Assembly (NCBI RefSeq): GCF_000499385.1
Contig: NW_013651739.1
Location: forward strand, 60,154 to 124,153
Length of the DNA: 64,000 bases
Reading direction: 5' to 3'
Source: Eimeria necatrix
Taxonomy: Eukaryota; Apicomplexa; Conoidasida; Eucoccidiorida; Eimeriidae
Below, in pieces: positions 36,687-48,866 of the stretch. How positions within the stretch are numbered: position 1 is the stretch's first letter; each line of letters opens with the position of its first letter. Under the pieces are notes generated by a model. It made no database searches and had not been told where the DNA came from. It was given only the letters and a program-made list of their open reading frames with translations. Position numbers and translations under genes: made by a program.

Positions 36687-39228
36687 ATGTCTCCCTTCTC
36701 CTGCCTGCAGCGCCTCTGGCTTCCCTCGCTATTAGTTACTGCGGGCTTCACCATCACTGAAATCCGCACTAAGGAGAGTTTTGGTGAGTTTAAGAAGCAT
36801 TTGACCCTGGTGGCTCACCCTTATCAGCCTACAGAACAGGCAAGCCTTTTGCCTCCCTTTGTCACACTGTGTCTCTGTGGGCCCCCTTGGGGTTACCGAC
36901 TGAGCAAATTGAACACTTAAAATCAGCAAGAGGCACGCTTGACTTTGCACAAGCAAACTGGGACCCCTGGCATACTCTGGATCCTTGCTGAGTCACCGTG
37001 CCGAGTCCCTGCTAGTCCTCTCGCAAAGGTTACTAATATTGGAAATGCGCACTTTGTACTTGTCTGCTGGTTACCTACGTCTGAAAACCCCCTTCCATTT
37101 TTTTGCTTTTATATTTCCCATTTGCTCCGTAGATGCATGCAACACCCCCGAGTTCCCCTGTTGTGCTATGCTATGTTTTTCGCAGCACATTACAATGTCC
37201 GTGAGCCCCACGACGCTTTTGCAGCTCCTCCGTTGGTGTATTTGTTGCTGTCGCTGGAACTGCTGCTGTTTGTGCAGCTTGTCACAAGCTAGACTGATGC
37301 TGAACAGCCTTTAGAGAGGAGCTGCAGCTCCTACATAACATTGCAGGGTGAAGTGCAGCTGCAGTCCAGCTATCTCAGGCCTTTCATTGATTTCAACGGA
37401 TAGCAGGAACATGAGGGTCTACTTTGGCTCAAAAATCCGGGCAGTAACTGTTTCAAAAGGCCCTTTTACGCCATGATTGCAGCTTTTCTCCTGTGCCTCT
37501 GCTTTTCACCCGCGTTACTGCAAATTCATGATTGTCTTCAAGCAAACTTTGTTGGTTGTGTCGCGATAGACGCTAGTGCCACTTCACAGAATCTGTCTGT
37601 GGACATCAAAGTGGTTCTTCCAACGCATGGCCACTTGTGGCTAGCTGATCGCTCTTGAGAACTTCTTTGAAAAGAGCAATATAAACCTTTCCCTCTTGCC
37701 TACGTAGTTAGCTATACCTATTTACACATGGTGAGCAGCAGCGGCACAGCAGCATAAACGTAAGTTTGCACATGCTCATGCTTGTGCAAGTGTTGTGTAG
37801 GCGCGGCTAATGAAAGAATCCGGGAGTCTGCAGGGGGCCCTGGACACGTTCTGCATGTTACAGTGCCTAAAACATCCTCAATTGAATGTCTGCAGCAACA
37901 CCAAGGCGCGTTTGGAACCCAAACCCAGCAGCAGCGACAGCCAAACCCACGGGCTGGAAGGCACTTTCCAGTGCTATTTCAAGGCTCAGGGCGGGGGAGG
38001 TGTTCAACGGCGCTGCGTTTCGGACTGTGGAAGGCAGCAAGAGTGCAAAGACACCTCCTTGGTGATGAGCAGCCCAGTTTGGAGCACTGATAAGGACATT
38101 CGGGAGCAGGTCAACACCTACAAGGCTTACTTCTGCAGGGAGGACAAATGCCATGATGACATCCAAAACAGACTCAACAACTACTGCAAAGAAGCATTGA
38201 AGTTTCTGTGTCCTCCCAAGGATCCCACCTGCGCCGGGGGGGCCGTGGCGAGAAAGGACGTAGGGACTGCTACGCAGCAGAAGAAGAATTGGCGCTGCTA
38301 TAGCCCTAGTGCCCTTTCTGATAGCGTTAACAGCACTTGCATGGAGGGATGCATACCAGATGAGGTCACTTGCGAGGGAGGGCTCGAAGAAGGAATGAGC
38401 AATAAGCACTGGAGCCTAACCTCTGCTCTAGAATCCATAATTAGGCACGGTAAGGCAGATTCATACAGAGCCGGACAGAAATATGAGCTGCAGAAGATAC
38501 TGGACAATGCATGCAAGGAAGCGTTGGCCAAGGAATGCCCACCAGACGAAGACATTTGCATGGGGGGAGCCGTGGCTCGCAAAGATCTGCCTACGCTGGA
38601 AGCAAAAGCAGCAGTCTGGAGCTGCTACCACCCCAAGGCTTTCAAAAACAGTTCCTTCACAGCTCGTTGCATTTCTGACTGCGGAGATGATATCAAATGC
38701 CTGCATGGCACTACCCCAGGTGAGGGTATGGTCTGGACGGGCGTGGTGGACCTGGAGCAGCTGATATCGGACAATGTTCTCAGAACGTGCTACGGTACAG
38801 AGCCTCCAGGAGCTCTCAATGGTCTTCAGCGAGCGCTTGACAAGTATTGCAGAGAACATCTCGCTGATAGGTGCACTGGAGACTTTTGCTTGGGAGGCGC
38901 AGTGGCCCGTAAGGACAAGGGGGGCCCCAGCCAGCGGAGGAAACAGTGGCGGTGCTACAGCCCTACTCAGCTAACAAATTCAGTAGACACAGCCTTGTGT
39001 GTAAATGAATGTGGGAAGGAGATTAAGTGCGGGCAGGGAGTCGTTGACGGCGTCAGCAATCTTCACTGGACTAAGGAGATAGCGATAAAGATTCTTATCA
39101 AGGAAAAAAAGAGAGAGTACTGCAACGTTCCAAAACGGGTGCCTCTCCGTGCTCACGTGGTGAAGAAACAGGAGAAAGCAGCAGCAGAAACAGAAGTAAC
39201 AGAGAATTCTCAGCAGAAACAGAAGTAA
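36687..39228 (+). CDS. Secreted four-module cysteine-rich protein, paralogue 1
   Basis: Exon 2 (about 37817-39228) holds about 470 codons built of four modules of roughly 105 residues. Modules 2-4 share C-x-G-G-A-V-A-R-K-D, then W-x-C-Y-x-P, then C-x-x-x-C-x-x-x-(I/V)-x-C, then a Trp; module 1 is divergent and lacks the GGAVARKD core. A proposed exon 1 (36687-36783, MSPFSCLQRLWLPSLLVTAG) encodes a signal peptide and ends TTTG|GTGAGT in phase 1, exactly like paralogue 2. The acceptor AAAG|AATCC at 37817 restores frame (502 aa in total) but has a weak pyrimidine tract; TGTGTAG|GCG at 37801 is the better acceptor but is in phase 0, so this junction is uncertain. The many cysteines suggest an oxidising, secreted location. 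The family is not recognised, and codon use is ordinary without homopolymer runs. Confidence 0.8.
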
Positions 39229-39239
39229 CAGAGAATTCT
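39182..39239 (+). repeat. 29-bp tandem duplication at 3' end of paralogue 1
   Basis: Two identical 29-base copies, 39182-39210 and 39211-39239. Because 29 is not a multiple of 3, the second copy is read in another frame, giving Q-Q-K-Q-K and a stop. Without it the protein would end T-E-N-S-G. Confidence 0.9.
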
Positions 39240-40859
39240 GGCTAAATGTGTAGCCAAGCAGCATCACCTTGTATCGTTTGCAGTTGGTTTTGTCTCGCTT
39301 TTTAGTGTTTTGGCTTCCACACATGTGCATGCATGCGCAGCCAAGGCCCCTGTGCATGTAAAACTGACTAGGCCACAGCTCCTGCCTCCTTATGCTCTCG
39401 AGCATGCTTCAACAAGAAATCAAGGCAAAGGGCAATATGTATGTGCCCCCCGCAGGGTCCTGCTGTCTGTCAGCTACGCTCTTCAGACATTGCAGCAGTA
39501 CCACCTGTTGCAGCAACACCAGCGGCTGCTGCAACAGGTGGTACTGCTGCAACGGGGCGAACGTGGCCTTGGAGGGCATGGACGGTGTTGCGTGTGTTGC
39601 TCTTGCATGCTTGAGGTGACAGCGACACGGAATGAGTTAGAAAGGGCACTAGAGCTGATCAGACCCCGCGGCCCTCGGCAACAAAGATGTGCTGCTGCTG
39701 CTTCTGTAGTTCGTGCGTTGTTGACACTAAAGCCTCTTTTGGTTCTTTAGGGCTTGGAAGAACTGTGAGGGCCTGCATTTACTCGGAAATTTCATTTCTT
39801 TTTTTGTGTATCGGCCTTTTAGGAAGAGAGCCAGGCGCATATACACTTCAAGGCGCCCATTAGGCTGCTTCAGACACCCACAGAAACTTTCCCCGAGAGG
39901 CAAAAGCTGTGCTTGCTTCAGTGGCTTTTAGTTGCAGACAAGCCTTTTAAGACATATTTGCTTTTTTTTCTTATTGCCTGAGAGACTCAAAAACATTTGG
40001 GGCTCGTCTAGTTGCTGAGGCTGCAATATCTCCTGTTGCTGCATCCACGTCTGCCAGTGCATTTGCCGCCGTTCCTGTGGCTCCTGCTGACTCGTTTAGC
40101 AATAGAAGGTTCGTATTGGAACCAATTTGAACCAAAGGTTTAGCGTGACACTGCTTCTGCTGTTGGTTCTTTGCCTTTCCTGGCCGTCGGCGGAGGTGTG
40201 GCTGCGGGTTAAGCTAATCCTGAGGCTGGCAAGCCAAGTGTGGGGTCGATTAAGCGTGGTTTGTCAGCACATGAACTTATCTAGTCTGTTTTCTGGCGGT
40301 CTCCCTTGGTCAGCAGAGGCTTCCTCCTTGTGTGGGGTGGCAGCTAGCCCGTTGACTAGGCAGCTTACGTGGAGGCTCATGTCTCTACGATCTTCACGAG
40401 TACGCCTACGCATGCTGAATTTCCGAAATGCGTGCAGAATAATGAGGGATAAATGCTGCTGCTGCTGCTGCAGCAGCTTCTACCAGTGGACACCGCAGGC
40501 GCTGGTCCGGTCCAGCGACAGGCGGCTGCGGTCCTAGGCCTGTCTCCATGTTTTCGCGATTTTTGTTTTTCAGTGCAACAAAATATAAATTTTTGTTTGA
40601 TGGCAATTCCCCATCTTTTTAGTTTTCCGGCCCTAAAGGAGTGGCTCAAGAGGAATCGCCGCTACCCGCAGAAGACCCTGTACCCAACTTTCCAGCGGGC
40701 TCGAGCCTCGTACCATTTTCTGCGTCGGCTTGCAGTTGCCCTCGCTAATTTTATTTTGAAAGGTTGAAATAAACCCAGTCAACAAATGCAGAAGCTGCGC
40801 TGTGCAGCTGTCGATACGCACGGGTCGCCAGCAACAGCAGAAACGTCATTTGCAGCAAG
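39229..40859. other. Spacer between the two cysteine-rich paralogues
   Basis: The 3' flank of paralogue 1 and 5' flank of paralogue 2. Open frames at 39310-39750 and 40127-40537 do not look like genes. The strongest feature is the 26-bp hairpin at 39490-39552. A GCATGCATGC run occurs near 39328-39337. Confidence 0.5.
39490..39552. repeat. Perfect 26-bp inverted repeat with 11-nt loop
   Basis: Left arm 39490-39515 (starts TTGCAGCAGTACCACCTG) and right arm 39527-39552 are exact reverse complements, with an 11-base loop. The stem has CAGCA ends but a non-repetitive core, so it is not explained by triplet repeats alone. Confidence 0.92.
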
Positions 40860-43447
40860 ATGTGTCCCTACACAAAAAACGGTGTAGCCTTCCTTCTCGT
40901 GCTTATTTTTGTTTGGATCTTCAACGCCGCAGCAGCCTCTGCCCAAAGCCTTGGTGAGCTACTAGTGCAGCCAACTCCCCACTGCAAGGATGCTGCACGT
41001 CCTTACCAACGCCGAAACCCAAAGTGAACTGCCTTCCGTCCTTTCTAATTTTGTTCTCTTTGGGTGTATTAGTGCACCAGCGAGCTTATATTGAGGCTTC
41101 TAGACATTGTCGAACTATGGGCTCCGCGGGCATCTGCAAAGGCCACTGAAGGCTCCCCTGGTGTTGGTTCTTAGGGCTCCCCTAGAGGCTCTCTTGAAGC
41201 TCTGTTGAAGCATTCCTTTGTGCAGAATCCCTCATGCCTTTCCTGTGACATCGCCATTCCCTCTTAACTGCCCTTGATGACTTTCTTAGCCCTCTCTAAG
41301 GCCCTTTTGGGGAGCCCGTGGGTCTCATCTCAGTGTCCCACGGGCTCTCCTTGTCTGCAGTATTCATTGGAACCCAGACAATTTCTTCTCTACGTGCAAA
41401 CAACTTTAGCTCTACGTTCCTACGGGCTATCCTTGCCCGCAGTTTTCATTGAAACTACGGCAATTTCCTCTCTGCTTGCATGCACACTTAGCCATATGCT
41501 CCTCCTCGCCTTTCCGTGCTTTGGTCTTTTAAGAGCAGGCATGCAAGCGCCATGGTTTTCTGCTGCTGTGCTTTGTTTGTGTTTGCTGCAGATTATCATT
41601 CTGTTCGTCAGCCTCAAGCTGCTGCTGTTTCTGCTGCCACTTCTACTACTGTTCTTTCTTGTTCGCCTTTTGCTGCAGCTCGTGCAACTCTTTTCTTGCT
41701 GCTTCCATCCTTCTGCATCTAAAATGAATTGGAACCATCTTTGGGAAGCAGATCTGGTTGCTGCTGCAACTGCATCAATAGAAGGCAACAGCGGCACCCT
41801 GAAATGCATTCGCATCTCTGGGTGCCGCAGCGGTTTTTCCCTTTTCAATGAAAGCAGCTCTGTAATCTAGAGAAGAGAAAGTTGCTACCTGCGGCTCTGC
41901 TATAAGCTTGTTTGCTTGTTTGCCTGCGTCTGCCTTGTTTTTCGACTCGTACTCAAGCGTTGCATGAGGCATTGTTTCCAAGTTCATGTTATGCGGGCGT
42001 TTGCGCTTATCTCTACTTCTGCTTCTGCTTCTACATTTACGCCAACGGATGCAGACGCGAAGATAAACACCAATTCCCACTTGAACATGCGCGTATTCAT
42101 ATTGTTGCGGCGTAGGCAGAAATGCTGAAGGCAGCAAATGGGCTCCAGGATGCGCTGAACAAATTTTGCTTGTTGCAATGCTTAGCCTCCGCGGAATTGA
42201 CTACTTGCAACAACTGCAGGGCTCGCCTGGTCTCCAACGTTGTCAATGGCACGGGAACCAGCACGAAAAAAATATATCAGTGCTTCTACAAAGCTTCCAC
42301 AGAAGGAGATATTGAAGGGCGCTGCACTTCAGACTGTGGAGAAGAGCAAGAGTGCACTGAGCCCGAGCTAATGATGGCCGATCCTGTTTGGAGCACCGAT
42401 GAGGCCATTCGGGAGGTGATGAACAACTTCAAGACGTATTTCTGCAAAGAAGACAAATGCTTGAAAGAAACTCAAGATAGACTCGACAACTTTTGCAAAG
42501 ACGCACTCCGGTTTCTGTGCCCTTCCAATGATAGCAACTGCTCTGGAGGGCCTGTGGCGAGGAAGGACGTAGGGAATCTCACAGAGCAGGAGCAGGTGTG
42601 GCGCTGCTACAATCCTTCTGTTCTCTCTGGTGACTTTAGCAGCACCTGCATTTGGGGCTGTTTACCACATGAGGTCGCCTGCCAAAGCGGAGTTCGTGGA
42701 AGGGTAAGCGACAAACACTGGAGCCTGACGTCTCCTCTAGAAAACATAATCAAGCACGCTCACGCAGAAGCATACAAAGCCGGAGAGAAATATGTTCTGC
42801 AGAATATGCTGGATAATGCTTGCAAAGAAGCTTTAGCTTCGAAGTGCCCACCAGAAGAAGCCAGTTGCATGGGGGGAGCCGTGGCTCGCAAAGATCTGCC
42901 TAGCCCTGGGGCAACAACAAAAGCCTGGAGCTGCTACCACCCCAAGGCTATCATCAATTCGACCTTCACATCTTTTTGCATCTCTGACTGCGGAGAGGAT
43001 GTCCAATGCCTGCACGGTACTAATCCAGCGGAGGGTATGGTCTGGACGAGCGAGGTGGACCTAGAAAAACTTATATCGGACAACGTTCACCAAACATGTT
43101 ACGGTACAGACCCTCCAGGAACTAGCAATGCTCTTCAGAGAGAGCTTGACAAGTATTGCAGAGAATTGCTTTCGGATAGATGCACTGGAGATTTTTGCGT
43201 GGGAGGCGCAGTGGCACGCAAGGATGTGGGAGACTCTAGCCAGCGGGAAAAGCAGTGGCGGTGCTACAGCCCCAGTCAGCTAACAACTTTAGACGACACA
43301 GCCTTGTGTGTAAATGAATGTGGGGAGGAGATTAGCTGCAAGCAGGGCGTCAGCAATGGCGTCAGCAGTCTGCACTGGACTGAAGAACCAGCGATTCTGA
43401 GTCTCATTGAGGAGAAAAAGAAAAAAGATTGCAACGTCGCAGCATGA
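40860..43447 (+). CDS. Secreted four-module cysteine-rich protein, paralogue 2
   Basis: Exon 1 (40860-40953) starts MCPYTKNGVAFLLVLIFVWI and continues into an Ala/Ser cleavage-type region: a clear signal peptide. It ends CTTG|GTGAGC in phase 1. Exon 2 starts at 42120 after GTAGGCAG, and the G plus AA restore frame exactly (473 aa). Four modules follow, collinear with paralogue 1: module 1 divergent, then three with G-G-x-V-A-R-K-D, W-x-C-Y-x-P, C-x-x-x-C-x-x-x-(I/V)-x-C and a late Trp. Several NxS/T sites are present. There is no second membrane helix or evident GPI signal, so a soluble secreted protein (microneme, rhoptry, wall or vacuolar cargo) is likely; that is inference. The family is not recognised. 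The C-terminus is short and basic (EEKKKKDCNVAA). Confidence 0.87.
41338..41500 (+). repeat. Imperfect tandem duplication, about 82 bp, in signal-exon intron
   Basis: A segment from about 41339 (CACGGGCTCTCCTTGTCTGC) recurs from about 41421 as a diverged copy (CTACGGGCTATCCTTGCCCGC). Shared islands include GCAGT-TTCATTG and GGCAATTTC-like blocks. It lies inside the 1.17-kb intron of paralogue 2. Confidence 0.7.
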
Positions 43448-44934
43448 TTGCAGCGAAAGGCTGCACGTGCACCCACACATGAAAACCAGCAGAAAGAGAA
43501 AAGAAAGGACACAAGGAAGGGGTGAACGGGAGAGAGGGCTCTTGTCCTGCTGACAACAAGCCAGTTACGAACAATTGCAGACGAAGGCATCTAGCGCTCA
43601 AGACTTATCAGGTATTCAGGGACAGCAGGGCTGCCGCTATTGAGGAAAACAATAATGCTAAAGGGATAGAAGAGAAAGTCAGCAGCATGTGCACATCGTG
43701 GCCTACGCTAAGGTGGAAACAACAGTATGCGCAGCAGCAGACTCAGTCGGGACAGGGGAGTAGCCAAGCAGCTAGAGCGCCCTCTAGTTTCGATGCAATT
43801 GCAAATGAAGAATATGGGTGACAATAATAGCAGAAGCAGGAGTTGAAGCGACTTTACGCGGCAAAACGTCTAGCCAGCGCACACGGGAAACAAGTGGATC
43901 CTCCAGTGCACTTCTAGGTAAACGGAAACAGCGTAGAGCAGAACAGCGCAATCCTTGCAAACAAAGGGATACAGGATCTGATATTTTAAAAGGAAGGTTG
44001 GGGATCGCGGGACCAAGCGGCAGCAAAAGCAGCAAAGGCAAGAGGCATGGCGAAACGTGACCAGGGCTGCATCTGAGCAGTATCGTTCACTATGGTTACC
44101 ATTAACCGCCGCTCTCCAGCAGTCCGTGCCTTCGTGCACACAGGTAGTGTTTCAACTCCAGCGCTGCATGCGCAGGCGCACACTATTTGGGCGAGAACAT
44201 AGCTGCGGCTGCATCTGTGCATGCGTTTGCTGTGGCAAGGGCCCCAAGCCAGCGAAATTCCCGAACATCGGGCTAAAAATGACACGGCTAATGGGCTGCT
44301 GCGGGGTACAGGCCGCAGCCGCCGCTGTGGTGGGACGAAAAGCCCCAACTGCGCATCCGCGAGGGAGCGCCTTCTGCCGTCGCAACTTTCAGATATGCGG
44401 CGCTCTCCCAGTGGAGCAAAGGGCGAGTGGCAATGAAGTCACTCGACCCCAGGCGGTGCCCCCCCTCGAAGCAGGGGCTTCGGCATCGAGTTTCAACGTT
44501 ATTTAGATCAGCTACGGCTTAAGAGCTAACGGTTTCTGTCTTCGAGTTTCAAGGCTCCTTCGCTCATATACGGATTCTTCAGAGCTAGTGGTTTCTGTCA
44601 AGCATGGAGCTCTATGGGGAACACCAGTAGTGCTTTAGAGTGCTGCTTCTATATAGTCTAGCGGCAATAAAGAAGCCGCAAGAGCCAGGTGTACATAATT
44701 CCAATACGTCCGTGTGACTTCTGCAACACATGCGCTGGCAGCAGCAGAAGCACCAGCAGCCTCAGCCGCTGCTCCTTTGTAGACAAAGGAATTCGGCACC
44801 TTTCTGTTGCGCATACATGAAAGAGTTGCATCCATGCATGCAACAATGCATGCAAGCGACAATGCACGCATGCACGGGCCCCGCAGCAAGGCCCTATTGA
44901 TTTGTGGCAGATCTTGGAAGAGGAAATGCGACCT
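43448..44934. other. Convergent 3' spacer between paralogue 2 (+) and DDB1 (-)
   Basis: The two genes end facing each other, so this is 3' flank for both. No open frame looks coding. A GCATGC cluster at 44835-44873 is listed separately. Confidence 0.5.
44835..44873. promoter_or_regulatory. Cluster of three GCATGC sites (AP2-type motif)
   Basis: TGCATGC at 44835-44841 and 44847-44853, and GCATGC at 44868-44873, within 39 bases. TGCATGC is a known apicomplexan AP2-factor motif. Its place, downstream of two convergent genes, is unusual for a promoter, so function is uncertain. Confidence 0.35.
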
Positions 44935-47900
44935 TCAATGCAGCTGCCGCAGGTGCTCAATCTGCAGCAGAAGTTCATCTAGTGAGGGTAGCGACAAGCC
45001 GATTTCCTCTGCAGTGCTGCAGCGGCGAAGACAACAACCGCATAAGCAGCAGATGCAAATGACGCAGCAGCACAATTACTAAGAAACAGCCAGCCAGCCA
45101 TATTTGCACGCAAGACTAATTCAGTTTTATCTCCCCCAAAACCTACTTTGGGCTCTGTCTGCCGCTTAGTCAATGACCACGAGAAGCAAGTACACACAAA
45201 GCATGCATCAGCTTACACTCTAGCCAGCTTGTACACCTCCCGCTGTTCTCTTGGCCGCAGCAGCAACAACTGCTCTAACATGTCTCCGTCTACAAAACCC
45301 TTATACGGACTCGACCCTTGCCCAGGTGATCTCCCACGAACTGCACACGCAGAGCAGCAGCAAGACAAGCATCGCTCACAGCTGCTGCTCCTGCTGCCCC
45401 TGCTGCTGCTGCAGCTGCTGCTCCAGCAGCACTAAGAGCAGAGGCCCTCTCAGGCTACGAAGAAATATGCAATAGAGAAAAAGCGCGGAATGGGCTCATG
45501 AGATGGCCCCAAGCAGCTCTGCCACTAGGCAAGAGGAGCTACAAGAAAATACGACAGATTGAGAGGCGAAAACGAAAAGAAAAGCGACAAAAACAACCAA
45601 TCACAGACCCAGCTCTGTTGTAAAGCCAACACAGTACGCAGAAAATACACAAGTATTTAAATCAAGCATTTGAATTTGCGACCAACAAAACCGGCCAGCA
45701 GCTGAAGTGCTGCTACTGCATGCATTCACGTTTGCCCTGTTTTGTACGTACACCCGATCCACTCCATGATGTACCCAACAGCATCCTCCACCACCGCCAT
45801 CTTTGCGAAAGTTTCAGGGTCTCTCAGTTTCAAAACAACTCCAATGCTGCCTTCAGCTGAAACCCAAGTGCGAGTGTACGAGGGGCAGCAGAGCGAGGCC
45901 GACTTCTGCTGCGGCTGTCCACTGCCGCCGGTGCTGCTGCTGCACCCGCCGCTGCTGCACCCACTGCTGCTGCTCGATCCAGACAAACCCTGCATCAGGC
46001 CCTCGTGCGCATCCTCTAGCAACCCACCTAGGGCCTCCTCGCTTGCTGCTGACGTAGCTGCTGCTGCTGGGGGGCCCTGCTCCCGCTGCTGCTGCTCACT
46101 CGGTCCCCACAGCAGCCCCTCAGTAACTTGCACGCTGATGCCTCCGTGAACGAATTTGTTGAGGGAAACTGGAGTTTGAAGCGCAGCGGAAGGCGAGAGT
46201 CGAAAACGCTGCGCATCACTTATACTGAACCCTGCTGCAGTCTCAGCAGCAGCACCCGCTTGCTGCTGCTGCTGCTGCTGCTGACGGTTTCTGCCGCTGC
46301 CGCCGGCCGTATCTTCGTCCTGCTGCCTCTCTGCTGCAGCAGCAGCGGCAGCAGGGCGCTGCTGCGCCTCGCCGTCACGCCCGCAGCAGAGGCCCTTGAG
46401 AGCCCCCTCAGGCACCGCCCGCTGCAGCACCCACAAGTTTTGTTCTCCATCAGACATCAGGCAGCTGTCTCCATTCAAGAGCGAGACTCCCCTGCGAAGC
46501 AGCAGCAGCAGCGGCAGCAGCACGAGACAGGCCGGCTTCAGCCCCAACAGCAAGCAGCTGTGCCTAGAAGCTGCCACAGCAGCAGCCGCAGCAGCCGCGG
46601 CCGCAGCAGCAGCAAGGGCCGCAGCAACGCAGCAGCAGGGCCTCACAGCGGCCATGCACATCGCATATCCCTTGCGACTTCGCGCAGCGCCTTTTCGCTG
46701 GGCCTCCATTCTACAATGCAAGCAGAAGACATCATGTCACCAACGCAAATCAGCCGGTCTTCTCTGCAGCAACAAAACAGGAAATGACACGAGAAGAAGC
46801 AAGAAAGGCCCATAGGACTCAAAAGCAAAAAACATGCAAAGAAGAGAAAAGGGAAGCCTAAAGGTCAACAGACAGGCACAGGCGTCCCTGCCTCCTCGAG
46901 CTCCACGAGCTGCAGCAGCTGCTGCAGCCGTATGTGTCATAGTGCTGCTGTTGCCGCTGAGGCTGGTGCGGGTGCTCTTGGTGCTGCTACTGCTGCTGCT
47001 GCTGCTGCTGCTGCTCTTACAGGACGTCGAGTGAGGCAATGAAAGTGCTGGCAGCAAACGTGGCAATACAACCCAGCTGAATGCGGCCCAGAGCACCCAG
47101 GCCTTTGTCCGCAGTTGCAGCAGGAACTGCTTCTTTTTCGTCTTGAGACACCCCATCATTGTCCATGTCTTCCCCTATGTCCATCAAACTCGAGCCATCA
47201 CGTCTTCGCTGCTGCTGCTGCTGCTGCTGCTGCTTGCGGCGCTGGCCTCGGCGCTCCGGCTGCGTTGGACGGCTTGAGGAGCGCTCCTCCTGGAGGCTGT
47301 CTCCGGGGAGGCTCAGTTTGATCAGTCGCAGCTGCAGCAGCAGCAGCAGCAGCAACGAAAAACACACTCCTCACAGAAGCAATAGACATCAGCGGCAGCA
47401 CCCGCAGCCACATCAGAGGAACACAGCTAGTCCTTCAAGGGAAGGAATGGGGTGGGCAGCAGTGCAGCAGCAAGAACAACAGCAGCAACAGAAGCAGCAG
47501 AAGCAGCAGCCGCATACTTGGTGGTTGCATGCAGCTAAAACCATGCCGTCAAAGACCCGGAGTTCGTGGACTCCCGCCAGCAGTCGCATGCGTTCTGCTG
47601 CTTCAGCTATGACCAGCATGCCGTGAACCTGTGCGGTAGCAGCAGCAGCAGCAGCGGCAGCAGCAGCAGCAAAGAGGCAGCAACACAGCTAAGGAGCTGC
47701 AGCAAGCAGTGGAAAAACAGTTTCAACAGCGCGCAGCACCAGTGTCAGTGGAACAGTTCTTAGTAGCTGCTGTGGCAGCAATGCACCTGCGCTGCAGCAG
47801 AGCAACCGCAGCAGCAGTGTTGCTGCTTGTGAAAATGCAAGACACTGAAAGGCGGGGAGAAGCCTCCAGTGGCAGCAGAAACAGAAAGCAGCAAAGACAA

Positions 47901-48827
47901 GGAGAAAAGGGCAGCAGCAGGGAAGGCTGAGGAGCTCAATAAGAAGACAAAGAATGACAAAAATAGTTAAAGAAGACAAAAAATAAAAAGATTTCAAAGA
48001 AACGCTAGCTTACTCTGGAAATCCTCAAAACATGAATGCAACCATTTTGGGGGACGCAGTCATTGAGTACAACTTCAGCTGTGCCCACGCACAGCAGCGC
48101 AGCAGCAGCATCTGCCTCTCTCGAAGCAGCAGCAGCAGCAGTGCTTTCGCTGCGTGGCAGCAACTGCTGCTGCTGCTGCTGCTGCTCCAGCTGGCCTTTG
48201 CATGCCATGCTGCTGCTGAAAGCAGCCCCAGGGGGCCCCCCCAGGACCCCTGGAGGCCCCAGACACAGCGCCGAGGGCACATGCGTGGGTTGGGGCAAAA
48301 CGAATTTGCCTTCAACATTTTTCGTGACGGGATTCACAAATAAGACGCAGCTGGGCTCTTCTCGGCCATCCTGGGCAAAACGCAGGAAGACACAGAGGCA
48401 GCAGTTTAGCTGCTGCTGCTGCAGCTGCTGCTGCAGCACGGGAGGCGCGCAGCAGCAACGCGGGGTCAGAAGCCAGCAAAACGGGGGAGAAATCAGCATA
48501 GAAGGAAGCCGCAAGGGGAGCAAGAAGCAGCAGCAAAATCACAATTCCGACTTTCTGAACTTCCAAAAACTTTCCAAAATCGAAGAGTTTAAGAGGAAAC
48601 AAAAGAAGGAAACTTAAAAGTGAAACAAATTGAAGAAATTCCCCACACCCGAAGTGCTGCTTCCCCTGCTGCAGCAACAACTCACCACCACTTCTGCAGG
48701 ACAGGCCAAAGCCACCACAGAGACAGACTCAATTGGACACAGCGCATCTACAGTGCGCCCCACAGGCAGCACGCGGGAGTGCAGCCGCTGCGCCTGCTCC
48801 CTCACCCCCACGTGCAGCACTGCCCGT

Positions 48828-48866
<39 letters not shown>

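Noticed and set aside
37473..37658. Alternative signal-peptide exon for cysteine-rich paralogue 1
   Set aside because: Hydrophobic start is plausible, but no good splice donor follows; the exon at 36687 mirrors paralogue 2 in length, donor and phase.
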